From contig JACQVA010000015.1 of assembly GCA_016210005.1 (NCBI GenBank), forward strand, positions 1-49,143: DNA of 49,143 nt. The letters run 5' to 3'. A program made the translations under genes and the position numbers. The notes under the pieces are model-generated. The model saw only the letters and a program-made list of their open reading frames with translations. It was not told the origin of the DNA and did no database searches. Shown piece after piece: positions 1-8,542 of the stretch. How positions within the stretch are numbered: position 1 is the first letter of the stretch; every line of letters begins with the position of its first letter. Source of the DNA: Deltaproteobacteria bacterium. GTDB taxonomy: Bacteria; Desulfobacterota; Binatia; HRBIN30; JACQVA1.

Positions 1-138
1 GCATAAGAGCAAGGTAGTGGAGGGTTTTCGGGCAAGTACGGCGTTGACAAGCTGGTCCACTACGAAGCGCACGGCTGCGCAGAGACCGCAATCGTGCGGG
101 AGAAGCAGCTGAAGAAGTGGCGCGGCGCCTGGAAGATG
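1..138 (+). pseudogene. Decayed GIY-YIG endonuclease C-terminal fragment
   Basis: The first 138 bases encode the C-terminal half of a small GIY-YIG nuclease (YhbQ-type), but in two frames. Frame 2 reads HKSKVVEGF up to base 28, then frame 1 reads GKYGVDKLVHYEAHG and AIVREKQLKKWRGAWKM from base 31. A one-base loss (or two-base gain) near 29-33 separates them. After WKM the usual family tail (an N-P-x-W-x-D-L type ending) is absent and unrelated sequence follows. The N-terminal GIY and YIG motifs would lie outside the window. Known members of the family are single-domain, about 90-100 residues, and often mobile. The double damage (frameshift and lost tail) argues for a relic rather than a sequencing error alone. 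Confidence 0.75.
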
Positions 139-172
139 ACAGATTGCGTCCCTTTCGGCCATGGGCCTCGGC

Positions 173-195
173 CTGACAGTACACAGTACTGTCAG
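173..195. repeat. Perfect 10-bp inverted repeat with 3-base loop
   Basis: CTGACAGTAC and GTACTGTCAG flank a central ACA, giving a perfect 23-base dyad. No T-run follows on either strand, so it is a poor intrinsic terminator. It lies between the GIY-YIG relic and the 3' end of the minus-strand VWA operon. It could be a protein-binding dyad, a transcription-end hairpin for the operon, or a mobile-element end. Confidence 0.6.
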
Positions 196-310
196 ACTGG
201 TGAGGATTCCCGGTCGGCTGCACGTTACCCACAGATTTGTCGCACACCCGTACAGCAACGGCGCATGTGCGCCGCTTTCCGGCTCCGGTCGTCGCCTGCT
301 ACGAAACTGA

Positions 311-2968
311 TTACTCCGCTACCCGCCGGGTCAAGCGCCGGACCGCGACGTCGCCGAGAAACAGCGCCATGACGAGCGGGACAAGCACATCGTCAAGGCC
401 GCGGGCCAGTTGGCGGGTGCCCGCGTGGCGGGCCACCAGCTCGCGCACTGGTGCATTGAGCTGCCCGCCGGTGGACGCGCTCAGCCGTGCCAGCAACGCG
501 GTGTCGGCGTTGGGGGCGAAGCGCTCCTCCGGCACCTGCTCGTCTTCGCCCGGAACCGTCACCACCACGGTGCGCTGGTTCACATCGCGTTCGCTGCGGC
601 GCTTGACGATGGTGAGGGCGTAGCGCCCGGCGGCGAGGCCGGGCAGGCGTGCGGCAAACTCACGCGGCTCACTGGCGGCCAAGGCCAGGTCCACCGTCTG
701 TTCCTCGCTCAGGTGCAGCCGCGCCCACAAGCTGCCGTCGAAGGAGCCGTCAAAGGTGCGCACCACCAGCTCGAGCTGGCCGTCGCGGCGGTGCACTGCC
801 GCAGCATAGTCCCAAGGGGTTTCGTCTCGGGCAGTCCAGTGCACCACTTGCGACCACAGCTTGCCAAAGCCCGGCCAGCCCACCCAGGTCTCGGCGTCGT
901 CGCCCAGGCCGGCGGTGAATGCCACCACCCGCCCGAGCCCGTACTGCCACACGGCTAACAGCGGGTCGGTACGATCGCGAGCGGTCACAGCCAATACCGC
1001 CTCCGCGCCCGGCTTGATCCGGCTGTAGGCATACCCGCTCAGCGGCGGCATTTGCTGCGGCTCGAGGCCGCGCAGCAGCTGACTCGGCGAGCCCAGCTGC
1101 GCCAGGAATTGTTGCTCCTGACGCGGCGCCTGTACCAGCCGCTGCGAGGTGTCACGCAGCATCAGTTCGGGCAGAGTCTCCGCGTCTTGCACGTGGTAGA
1201 ACTGGCCGCCGGTCTGCGCCGAGATGTCGTGCAGGAGCGTCAGGTTGACAGTGTCGGCGCCGATGCGAATGGTGGTGACGCTGATGGCGGCCTGGCCGAG
1301 CGCAGCGATGAGCGGATAGTGATCGGCCGCCGCCCGGTTTGTATCACCATCAGTGAGTAGAATAACGTGGCGTGTTCCGACCGCGGTGGCCGCCAGCTGC
1401 GCGCGCGCCGACTCGAGGGCGTCGTAGAAATCCGTGCCCCCGCCTTCGGCCAGCCGCGGGATGGTGTCGGCCAGGCGCTTGCGATTCTCGCGCAGCCGGC
1501 GCAACGGCGCCAGCTCGAAGGGTTGCGAATCAAAGGCGATGACGCCGACTAGGTCCTGGTCCTTGAGCTGCTGGATTACCGCCAGCGCGGCCTCGCGCGC
1601 ATAGCGCAGCTTCTCGCCGTCGCGCAGGTTGCGGGCCCGGCTGTTGTAACCCATGCTGTTGGAGCGGTCGATCAGTACGAACAGGCCCAGCGGCTCGCGT
1701 TCGCTGCGCTGCGGGCGCCGCGGCTCCAAGCTCACCGGCAGCAGCGACTCCAAGGCCGTGCGCTTGAAGCCGGCGTCGCCGAAGGTGCGCTCGCCGCCGA
1801 TGACCACCAGCCCGCCGCCGAAATCCCGCACGTAGCGCTCCCACAGCGCCAGGCGTTTGGCGTCCAACCGCGCCGCCGCGGTGTCCTGCATGATCACACA
1901 CTGATAGGCGAGCAGCTCATCGAGCCGCTCAGGCAGGCGCTCGGGGGTGCGCACCTCGACCACCATCCCCTTGCGTTCGAGCACCGCCGCCAGCGGCGAG
2001 TGCGGCGCCGAGGTGATCAGCAGCACGCGCGTCTTGCCCAGCACCATGAGGCTGGTCTCGCGCCGGTTGTTGGCCGTGATGTCGTCATCCGGCGCGCTCA
2101 ACTCCGCCGCTAGCTGGTGGGCCCCAGCGCCGCTGATGCGATAGGGGATCTCGATCGCGTTCAAGCCCGTCTGCAACGTGACGCGCTCACTGCCCAGCGG
2201 CTGGCCGTCGGCGAACAGCGTCAGCTGCGCCGGGCCGGCCGCCGCCTGGTTGCGCGCGATCAGCCGCAGCGGAACGATCGCCGCTTCGCTCACCACCGGC
2301 GGCACCAGCAGCCGCAGCAGCGCCACGTCGCGGTGCAGCGCTTGCGGCGGAGCGGCGGCAAAGACGCGCACACCGCTGCGCCGGGCGCGGGCGATCGCTC
2401 GACTGCTGTCGCCACGGCTCTCAAGCCCATCGCTGAGCAAGATCACCCGCCGCTCGGCGTCGGGCGCCAGCAACGCCAGGCCGGCATCCAGACCACGCTC
2501 GATGTCGGTTGCCGGCGCCGCCAGCACGCGCGGCAACCCCTCCACCGGACTCGGGGGCGCGGGCGGACGCACCACCTCGGCCTCGCGCGCGAACGCCACC
2601 ACCGCCAGCTCGTCGCTGGGCGCCAAGGCCGCGGCGAGTTCACTGAGATAGCGCGCCGCCCACTGTCGCCCCTGTTCATCGATGCTCGCCGACACATCCA
2701 CCGCCGCCACCACCGACAAGCGCTCGCTCGGCAGCCGCGCCGTCAACGCCAGTCCGGCCAGCGCCAAGACCAGCAGGCTGAATGCCGCGATCCGCAAGGC
2801 CGTGGCAGCCCGTGGCACCCGGCGCCCGCGCACGAGCAGCACCGGCACCAACAGCAGTAACAGCAGCAGCCACGGCTGGCGTACCGTGACGCCGGCGGTT
2901 TCGAGGTGGGCAAAGAGGTAGGACAGCGTCGGTTCGACCATTGTCAGCGCACGCTCTTGCGCCAGCAC
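311..2968 (-). CDS. Large membrane protein with two VWA domains and glutamine-amidotransferase-like fold
   Basis: An 885-residue protein, last gene of the MoxR operon. Two membrane segments lie near the N terminus (about residues 32-45 and 58-78). A first VWA domain follows, with the metal-site motif DVSAS (about residue 90). A class-I glutamine-amidotransferase-like Rossmann region lies around 310-415 (GGGLVVIGGE), with no obvious catalytic Cys-His pair. A second VWA domain has DRSNSM near 432 and TDGDTN near 540, followed by a second amidotransferase-like segment and a periplasmic tail. Proteins of this type accompany MoxR AAA ATPases and DUF58 proteins and are thought to assemble or activate periplasmic complexes; the client here is unknown. 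The gene follows the BatA-like gene after about 110 bases. Confidence 0.85.
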   Translation of the reverse strand: MLAQERALTMVEPTLSYLFAHLETAGVTVRQPWLLLLLLLVPVLLVRGRRVPRAATALRIAAFSLLVLALAGLALTARLPSERLSVVAAVDVSASIDEQGRQWAARYLSELAAALAPSDELAVVAFAREAEVVRPPAPPSPVEGLPRVLAAPATDIERGLDAGLALLAPDAERRVILLSDGLESRGDSSRAIARARRSGVRVFAAAPPQALHRDVALLRLLVPPVVSEAAIVPLRLIARNQAAAGPAQLTLFADGQPLGSERVTLQTGLNAIEIPYRISGAGAHQLAAELSAPDDDITANNRRETSLMVLGKTRVLLITSAPHSPLAAVLERKGMVVEVRTPERLPERLDELLAYQCVIMQDTAAARLDAKRLALWERYVRDFGGGLVVIGGERTFGDAGFKRTALESLLPVSLEPRRPQRSEREPLGLFVLIDRSNSMGYNSRARNLRDGEKLRYAREAALAVIQQLKDQDLVGVIAFDSQPFELAPLRRLRENRKRLADTIPRLAEGGGTDFYDALESARAQLAATAVGTRHVILLTDGDTNRAAADHYPLIAALGQAAISVTTIRIGADTVNLTLLHDISAQTGGQFYHVQDAETLPELMLRDTSQRLVQAPRQEQQFLAQLGSPSQLLRGLEPQQMPPLSGYAYSRIKPGAEAVLAVTARDRTDPLLAVWQYGLGRVVAFTAGLGDDAETWVGWPGFGKLWSQVVHWTARDETPWDYAAAVHRRDGQLELVVRTFDGSFDGSLWARLHLSEEQTVDLALAASEPREFAARLPGLAAGRYALTIVKRRSERDVNQRTVVVTVPGEDEQVPEERFAPNADTALLARLSASTGGQLNAPVRELVARHAGTRQLARGLDDVLVPLVMALFLGDVAVRRLTRRVAE

Positions 2969-3079
2969 CCCGCTCTCGCACCAGGCGGCGACACCGGCAC
3001 TGGCCGGCGGTGAGGTCCGTTAGGTCTCCAGGGCATCATGTTGGGGAACGTGCGTCCGGCGCGGCTGAGCATCGAAGAC

Positions 3080-4963
3080 CTACCTCCGCGTTGCCGCCAA
3101 CCACTCCAGCAGCAACAGACCCGCGCCGCCGGCAAGCAGCCACCAGCCGAACTCGCGGCCGGGCCCGGTAGCGTCGACTGCCGCCCGCGCAGGCTCGATC
3201 GCCGGCGGCACCGAGAGCGATTGCTTGCCGGCGCGGCCGATGTCGGACTCTACCGGATCGAGGAAGTTGGCGTAGACGCTGCCGGCAACGCCGTCGGCGC
3301 TGATGCGATACTCGCCGGCGCTGAGCGGCTCCAGGCTGGCTGAGCCGCCCCGCCCGAGTTCGAGGCGCTGGCCATCGGGATCGATCGCCGTCACCGGCAC
3401 GGGCGGCAGGTCGCTGAGCGAGACCACGCGGCCGGTCATCGTCGTCGTCACGGCATCACGCGGTGGTGCCAACCAACTCACCAAGTTGAGAAAGAACAAC
3501 AAGAAGCTGACGTGGTCGCTGCTGAGCAAGCGCTCGGCTTCGAGATCGAAGGCAATGCAGGCGACCCGCTGCCCGTTCTGCTCGCCGGCAAAGGCGAGTG
3601 CGAACTCGCGTTCGGCCGTACGCGCGAGCAACAGCGGCTCGTGCCATTCCGCCGGTAGCACCACGTGCGCCCGCTGAATCGGCAACGCGGTCAGGGGCTG
3701 CAACCCGCCCAGGGCCGGGTGCCGGTCGTTCCAGTCGAGCAGCTCGACCCCGTGCACCGCGCCGGCGACTGCGAACAGCGGATTGCCCGGCGGCGGGTCT
3801 ATGTACATGGCCGCCGCCGGGGGCGGCGTTGCGGGCACGAAGCGGTGGAAGATAACCACGTCAGCGCCGCCGGTGGCGCTGGGGGCGTAGGCCTCGGGGG
3901 CCAGCACGCCGAGCTGCAGCGCGGGCGTTGCTGCGGCAATCGTCTTGAGCTCGTCGGTCAAGGGGCCAGGCGCGGAGATCAATAACACCCGCATGGCGGC
4001 GAGCGGCCGAATCCACCCGAGCGCCTGGTTGTCGGCGGGCAGCGCGTCGCCACCGTCGACTTGCGCATCCAACTGCACGGTCACCCGACCCGGCCCCGGA
4101 AAGCCGCTGGCGTGAAACGAGCGTAGCTCGCGGGCCGGGATGCTGAAGCCGGTACGCAACACCGGGGTTTCCTCCAGCCGCACGGTCAGTACCCCTTGCC
4201 CTTCGCGATGTGAGAAGTTCTGCACCACCACGTTCGCGCGCGCCGCGGGCGCGTCCTCGAACCGGCCTTGGAAGATCTGCAAGCCGGTGATCGCCAGGTT
4301 GGCATCGGTTTCGCCGAACTGTTCGACTGCCAGCTCGCCGCGCGCTGCCGCCGCCTGCCAGCGCGGCGGCAGCTGGCTCGGCGGCAAGTCGGAGAACAGT
4401 TGGACCTCGGTCCCCACATCGGTGCGTTGGCGCGCACCGGCGGCCAGCGCCAACGCCAAGTCGAGTTGCGTACCGGTATCGGTCGGCCGCACGCCGTCGA
4501 GCGCGCGGGTGAACGCCGCGCGGTCGCGGGTGAAATCAGCCAAGACCTGCGGGCGTGATGCCGCCGTTATCAGCATCGCCTCGTCATCCGCGGGCAACGC
4601 TGCACAACGCCGGCGCAGCTCGGTACGCGCTGCCTCGAAGCGCGTGCCGCCGCTTTCTCGCGCCTGCATGCTCGCCGAGGTGTCGAGGATGAAGATGTGG
4701 CGGCGCGCCGCCGCCGCCGCCCGGCCGTCGCGTAGATAGGGCCGCGCCAGTCCCGCAATCAGCCCGGCGAGCAACAGCAATTGCAGCAGGAAGAGCCAGT
4801 CCGGCCTGAACCTGCGCGCCTGTACGATGTCCTCGGGCACCGACCGCCATAACAGCAGCGACGGCACCTCGAGACGCCGTCTGACGCGCTCCCACAGGTA
4901 GAGCAACACCAGGACTGCATAGAGCGAGGCAAAGATCAGCGCGCCGGGGTTGAGTAGGCCCAT
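3080..4963 (-). CDS. BatA-like N-terminal domain and VWA domain membrane protein
   Basis: A 627-residue protein that starts with the BatA/aerotolerance-regulator type N-terminal segment: LLNPGALIFASLYAVLVLLY forms the first helix and LLLLAGLIAGLARPYL the second. A VWA domain follows, with metal-site motif DTSAS at about residues 94-98. A long periplasmic region comes next, and a last helix (WWLLAGGAGLLLLEW) sits at the C terminus. This is the topology of BatA/BatB family proteins, which work with MoxR ATPases. It lies between the DUF58 gene and the double-VWA gene in the same minus-strand operon. Its length exceeds classic BatA (about 330 residues) because of the extra periplasmic part. Confidence 0.87.
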   Translation of the reverse strand: MGLLNPGALIFASLYAVLVLLYLWERVRRRLEVPSLLLWRSVPEDIVQARRFRPDWLFLLQLLLLAGLIAGLARPYLRDGRAAAAARRHIFILDTSASMQARESGGTRFEAARTELRRRCAALPADDEAMLITAASRPQVLADFTRDRAAFTRALDGVRPTDTGTQLDLALALAAGARQRTDVGTEVQLFSDLPPSQLPPRWQAAAARGELAVEQFGETDANLAITGLQIFQGRFEDAPAARANVVVQNFSHREGQGVLTVRLEETPVLRTGFSIPARELRSFHASGFPGPGRVTVQLDAQVDGGDALPADNQALGWIRPLAAMRVLLISAPGPLTDELKTIAAATPALQLGVLAPEAYAPSATGGADVVIFHRFVPATPPPAAAMYIDPPPGNPLFAVAGAVHGVELLDWNDRHPALGGLQPLTALPIQRAHVVLPAEWHEPLLLARTAEREFALAFAGEQNGQRVACIAFDLEAERLLSSDHVSFLLFFLNLVSWLAPPRDAVTTTMTGRVVSLSDLPPVPVTAIDPDGQRLELGRGGSASLEPLSAGEYRISADGVAGSVYANFLDPVESDIGRAGKQSLSVPPAIEPARAAVDATGPGREFGWWLLAGGAGLLLLEWLAATRR

Positions 4964-5042
4964 TTGGTGATTGCGGATTGCCGGGCTTGCCAGGCGGCGG
5001 CGCCGGGAGCCGAAGCCTGAGCTTGCCGTCCACCACCCGCAC

Positions 5043-6005
5043 TCATTTCACGATTCCGGCGGCGGGGAGATTGTAAAACAAGGCGTGTTCTAGGCCCGCG
5101 CTCGGATCAACGACGCTGAAGGGGAGCGCGTGGCGCTGGCACCAGGTGCGCAAGCTGTCGAGGTGGTGCTGCAGCGCGGCTTGATAGCGCGCGCGGTTGG
5201 CGGCGGTGAGCGTGATCACGCGCTCGGCGCCGGTCTCGCTGTCGCACAACCGGCCGCGCCGGAAGAGCCGGCCCGGGTCGCGCTCGGCCGGCCCGAGCAC
5301 GCGCAGCGCCGCCGCCGTCCAGCCCCGTCCGGCCAGCGCTTGCAGTGCCGACTCGTAGCCTGCCGGCTCCAGCAGGAAATCGGATAGCAGCACCGCCACG
5401 CCCGGAACCCTGACTTGGCCGGCGTAGTGCCTGACGCCCTCGGCGATAGTCGTGGTGCCGGCCGGTTGCAGGCTGGCGAGGTAGTCACGCAGCCGCGCGA
5501 GCGCGTCTCGATGGCGAAACCAGGGCGAGCAGCGAAACGCTCGCCGGCCGTTGCCGGCGAGCGCCACGACGCGGACCGGATCGTTGTGGCGCAGGCTGAT
5601 GTAGGCGACGGCAGCCGCCAGCGCGCTGGCGAAGGCGAACTTGCCGTCGCTCGCCGGCGCCGCCATCGAGGCGCTGCAGTCGAGGAGCAGGTGCAGGGCG
5701 GCCTCACGCTCGGCCCGAAAGGTCTTGATCAGCAGCTGATCCAGGCGCCCGAAGGCGTTCCAGTCGAGGTGGCGCAGATCATCGCCGGGGGCATAGTCCT
5801 TATGGCTGGCCAGCTCGAGCCCCGAGGCCTGGGCGCCGCGCGGCATCGGCGTGTTACCCGGCCGGGTGGCCAGGCTCTGGCGCACGCGCAGCTGCAGGCG
5901 CTCTAGTTTGCGCAAGAAACCAGCGGTGAATACCTGATCGAGCGGGGCTGCCGGCGGGCGCGGCGGCCCGCTTACCGATTCAGCGCCGGAGCCGGCGAGC
6001 GGCAT
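5043..6005 (-). CDS. DUF58 domain protein
   Basis: About 320 residues with the DUF58 hallmark YAPGDDLRHLDWNAFGRLDQ, followed by a VWA-like segment DCSASM. DUF58 proteins are the usual partner of MoxR ATPases and are thought to link the ATPase to VWA proteins. I chose the ATG at 6005 because AAGGA lies eight bases upstream; an in-frame TTG at 6020 is possible but lacks a good site. The start overlaps the end of the moxR gene by about 25 bases, implying translational coupling. No membrane helix is obvious, so it is probably cytosolic. Confidence 0.9.
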   Translation of the reverse strand: MPLAGSGAESVSGPPRPPAAPLDQVFTAGFLRKLERLQLRVRQSLATRPGNTPMPRGAQASGLELASHKDYAPGDDLRHLDWNAFGRLDQLLIKTFRAEREAALHLLLDCSASMAAPASDGKFAFASALAAAVAYISLRHNDPVRVVALAGNGRRAFRCSPWFRHRDALARLRDYLASLQPAGTTTIAEGVRHYAGQVRVPGVAVLLSDFLLEPAGYESALQALAGRGWTAAALRVLGPAERDPGRLFRRGRLCDSETGAERVITLTAANRARYQAALQHHLDSLRTWCQRHALPFSVVDPSAGLEHALFYNLPAAGIVK

Positions 6006-7017
6006 GGACGAGTCCTTCAATCAGCTGGCCGGCGTCGACGCCGTCGGCCTCGGCGGCGAAGTTCAGCACCAGGCGATGATTGAGCGCGGGCACCGCCACT
6101 TCATCGATGTCGTCGTAGGTGACGTTGACCCGCCCGTCGAGCAACGCGCGCACCTTGGCCCCCAGCAGCAGCGCCTGACCGCCGCGCGGGCTCGAGCCGA
6201 AGCTGACGTAGCGGGCGAAGCGCTCGTCCGCCGGCAAACTGCCGGCGCCGGCGGGTGCGTACTTGGAGCCGGCCGGTACCGTGGCGCGCACCAGCGCCGC
6301 GGCATACTTCTCCAAGTGCGGCGCCACCAGCACCTCGCGCACCAGTGCCCGCAGCGATTCGATGCGCGCCGGCGCGTCGTCGGGATCGAACAGCGGCCGT
6401 ACCGCCGGCTGCTCACCGACGGTGGTGGTGGCAATGATCCGCTGCAAGTCGTCCGCGCTCGGGTAAGGCAGCCGCACCTTGAAGAAGAAGCGGTCAAGCT
6501 GCGCCTCGGGCAGCGGATACGTGCCTTCCATCTCGATCGGATTGAGCGTGGCCAGCACGAAGAACGGCGGCAGTAAGCGGTAGGTGGTGCCGGCTACCGT
6601 GACCTGCAATTCGGCCATCGCTTCGAGCAGCGCGGCCTGGGTCTTTGGTGTGGCGCGATTGATCTCGTCCGCCAGCAGCACGTGCGCGAAAATCGGGCCC
6701 TCGATGAAAGCGAACTCGCGCCGGCCGTCGACCTCCATCACCATGCGCGTGCCGGTGATGTCGGCGGGCATGAGATCGACCGTGAATTGAATGCGGCTGA
6801 AGCGTACGTTCAGCACCTCGGCCAATGAGCGCACGATCAGCGTCTTGCCGGTGCCCGGTACGCCTTCAATCAGCACGTGTCCGCCGGCGAAGAAGGCGAT
6901 CAATATCTGCTCGATGATGTCGTGATGGCCGATGACGGCGCGACCCAGCTCCGTGCCGATCTGCTGAAAGGTGGCGCGGAACTGTTCGATCTGCTGGCGG
7001 CCTGCGGGCGTGCTCAT
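5980..7017 (-). CDS. MoxR-family AAA+ ATPase
   Basis: A 345-residue AAA+ ATPase with Walker A EGVPGTGKT (about residues 53-61), Walker B VLLADEINRA (about 112-121), and family features such as ATLNPIEMEGTYPLPEAQLD. MoxR proteins are chaperone-like ATPases encoded with DUF58 and VWA genes and help mature metal- or cofactor-containing enzymes or membrane complexes. The start codon overlaps the end of the upstream membrane-protein gene by four bases, and its own end overlaps the DUF58 start, so the operon is tightly coupled. Length and motifs are normal. Confidence 0.95.
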   Translation of the reverse strand: MSTPAGRQQIEQFRATFQQIGTELGRAVIGHHDIIEQILIAFFAGGHVLIEGVPGTGKTLIVRSLAEVLNVRFSRIQFTVDLMPADITGTRMVMEVDGRREFAFIEGPIFAHVLLADEINRATPKTQAALLEAMAELQVTVAGTTYRLLPPFFVLATLNPIEMEGTYPLPEAQLDRFFFKVRLPYPSADDLQRIIATTTVGEQPAVRPLFDPDDAPARIESLRALVREVLVAPHLEKYAAALVRATVPAGSKYAPAGAGSLPADERFARYVSFGSSPRGGQALLLGAKVRALLDGRVNVTYDDIDEVAVPALNHRLVLNFAAEADGVDAGQLIEGLVHAARRLRR

Positions 7018-8378
7018 GGTCCCGGCCGCTGACTGAACACGCGGCGCACGATTTCTTCGTACGCGGGCGGGATCTCGGCCTTGCGCAGAACGTCGTCGCT
7101 GGCCTGCTGCGGGTTCAATGCCGGCAGGGTGCGCGCGCTGGCGGTAGCGCCTTCGCCAGTGACGCGTGCGCGCGGGGCGCGGGCCGACTCTGCCGGCTTG
7201 GCGGCGAGGCCATGGAGAAACGAGGTGAGCGTGACCTTGAACGTCCTGGGGCCGTCGCCGGCCGGTGCGGCTGCGCCCTCGTCCTTCACCAACAAGCCGC
7301 CGGCCCCGGCGCTGCCGGCCCCGGCCCCCGTGCCGGCCGCGGAATTGGCGCCCGCCGCCTGCGGTGCGCCGCCGGGCCGGTCTTGCGCCCCGCGGCGGGG
7401 TTCGGGATCGGCCTTGGCGAGTGCACCCGGCGGTTGTGGCTGAGCGCGCAGGCCCGACCCGGCAGCTTCGCGCCCCGGCTGGGCGCGCGCAGCGAGCCCG
7501 GGCGTGTCCGGCGCGTCGCCTCCCCGCGGCTGACGGCGCGGCAACAAGCCGTCGCTGTTGCGTGGCAAGGGGTCGGCGTGGAACTGCGCGCGCAGGAGTT
7601 GGCGCAAGCGCTCTGCCAGGTCCGGCTCGGCCCCAGTGGGATCGGTGCCGGCAAGATCCTCCGGCCCCGGCCCGCTGTCAGCGAGCGCGTGCCGATCGCC
7701 AGCAGCGCTCTGGCCGGCGAAGTGGGCTGCGCTGCCGGCGGCTTCCGGCGCAGCCGCCGCCGCGGTTTGCGCTGCCAGCGAGGCGGTCGCCGGCGCCTGA
7801 TCGGTGAAGCTAGGGGCCCCGGCCGGGGCCGCCGTCGTGGCGGTGCGAGTCAGCGACGCTTTGTCGGCAGTCGGTGCGGCCGGCCGCGAGATGAGCGCGC
7901 TTGTGGTCGGCAGCAGCAGCGCGGCCAGCAGCAGGTAGGCCGAGCGCGGGATGCGCCGCGGCGAGAGTACACGCGGCTCCCAGCGGGCCGCCAGCGCCAG
8001 GGTGTCGGCCAGCAACAGGCCGGCGAGGCGCGCGGGCCGCCGGCGCGCACGCGCGGCCAGCAAGGTCGCCAGCCGGTCTTGCAACGCGGCCCGGCGGTCG
8101 ATCAGCGCCGCGATTGCCGGCAGATCGTACCACCGGCGCCACAACAGCCAGGGTCCGCCCGCCAGCACCGCTCCGATCACCGCGAGTGATAGCCAAAACA
8201 CCAGCCGAAAGACCGGCGACGACCCGTGCAACGCCGCCACCAGCAACGCGGCACTCGCCAGCGCCACGACGCTGAGGCCGAGGTAGACCAGCTGTTGTGC
8301 CGCAAACAGATTCACGCGCCGGCGCACCGCCTGCAGGCGCTGCTCTATTTCTTCAAAGCCGAGGGTGACCGCCGCCAT
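7014..8378 (-). CDS. Membrane-anchored Ala/Pro-rich protein of the MoxR operon
   Basis: A 454-residue protein not recognised beyond its context. It has an N-terminal amphipathic stretch, two strong helices (about residues 28-50 and 58-80), a third around 148-160, and then a long low-complexity region rich in Ala, Gly, Pro and Gln (about 165-390). A short conserved-looking C-terminal part follows (FKVTLTSFLHGLA). The layout resembles DUF4175-type proteins found in MoxR operons of proteobacteria and planctomycetes, but I cannot confirm this. It is the first gene of the five-gene minus operon and overlaps moxR by four bases. The low-complexity region probably forms a flexible periplasmic linker. 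Confidence 0.7.
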   Translation of the reverse strand: MAAVTLGFEEIEQRLQAVRRRVNLFAAQQLVYLGLSVVALASAALLVAALHGSSPVFRLVFWLSLAVIGAVLAGGPWLLWRRWYDLPAIAALIDRRAALQDRLATLLAARARRRPARLAGLLLADTLALAARWEPRVLSPRRIPRSAYLLLAALLLPTTSALISRPAAPTADKASLTRTATTAAPAGAPSFTDQAPATASLAAQTAAAAAPEAAGSAAHFAGQSAAGDRHALADSGPGPEDLAGTDPTGAEPDLAERLRQLLRAQFHADPLPRNSDGLLPRRQPRGGDAPDTPGLAARAQPGREAAGSGLRAQPQPPGALAKADPEPRRGAQDRPGGAPQAAGANSAAGTGAGAGSAGAGGLLVKDEGAAAPAGDGPRTFKVTLTSFLHGLAAKPAESARAPRARVTGEGATASARTLPALNPQQASDDVLRKAEIPPAYEEIVRRVFSQRPGP

Positions 8379-8505
8379 CGCGCGAAACTACGTGCAAGCA
8401 GCCGCACCATAAAGGAGGGGCCGCAGGGGGTCAACTCGGGCCAGCGATCAACGGCCGGGGCCGGCGGTCAAGAGCGGGCAAGCGGAAGTGCCACCCGTCT
8501 GCACC

Positions 8506-8534
8506 TTGTCCCGCCGGCACCCCTCCGATACTGT
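8506..8534 (+). promoter_or_regulatory. Possible promoter of the MFS gene
   Basis: TTGTCC and TACTGT are separated by 17 bases, and the ATG at 8543 lies only eight bases after the -10. No ribosome site fits in between, so transcription would be leaderless or nearly so. Hexamer matches are partial, so this is a weak call. The 8379-8542 gap otherwise contains only the divergent region between the MoxR operon and the MFS gene. Confidence 0.3.
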
Positions 8535-8542
8535 TTGCAATC

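Noticed and set aside
2682-2921. Many long opposite-strand frames over the VWA operon
   Set aside because: They are shadows produced by high GC content over genes with clear domains on the minus strand.
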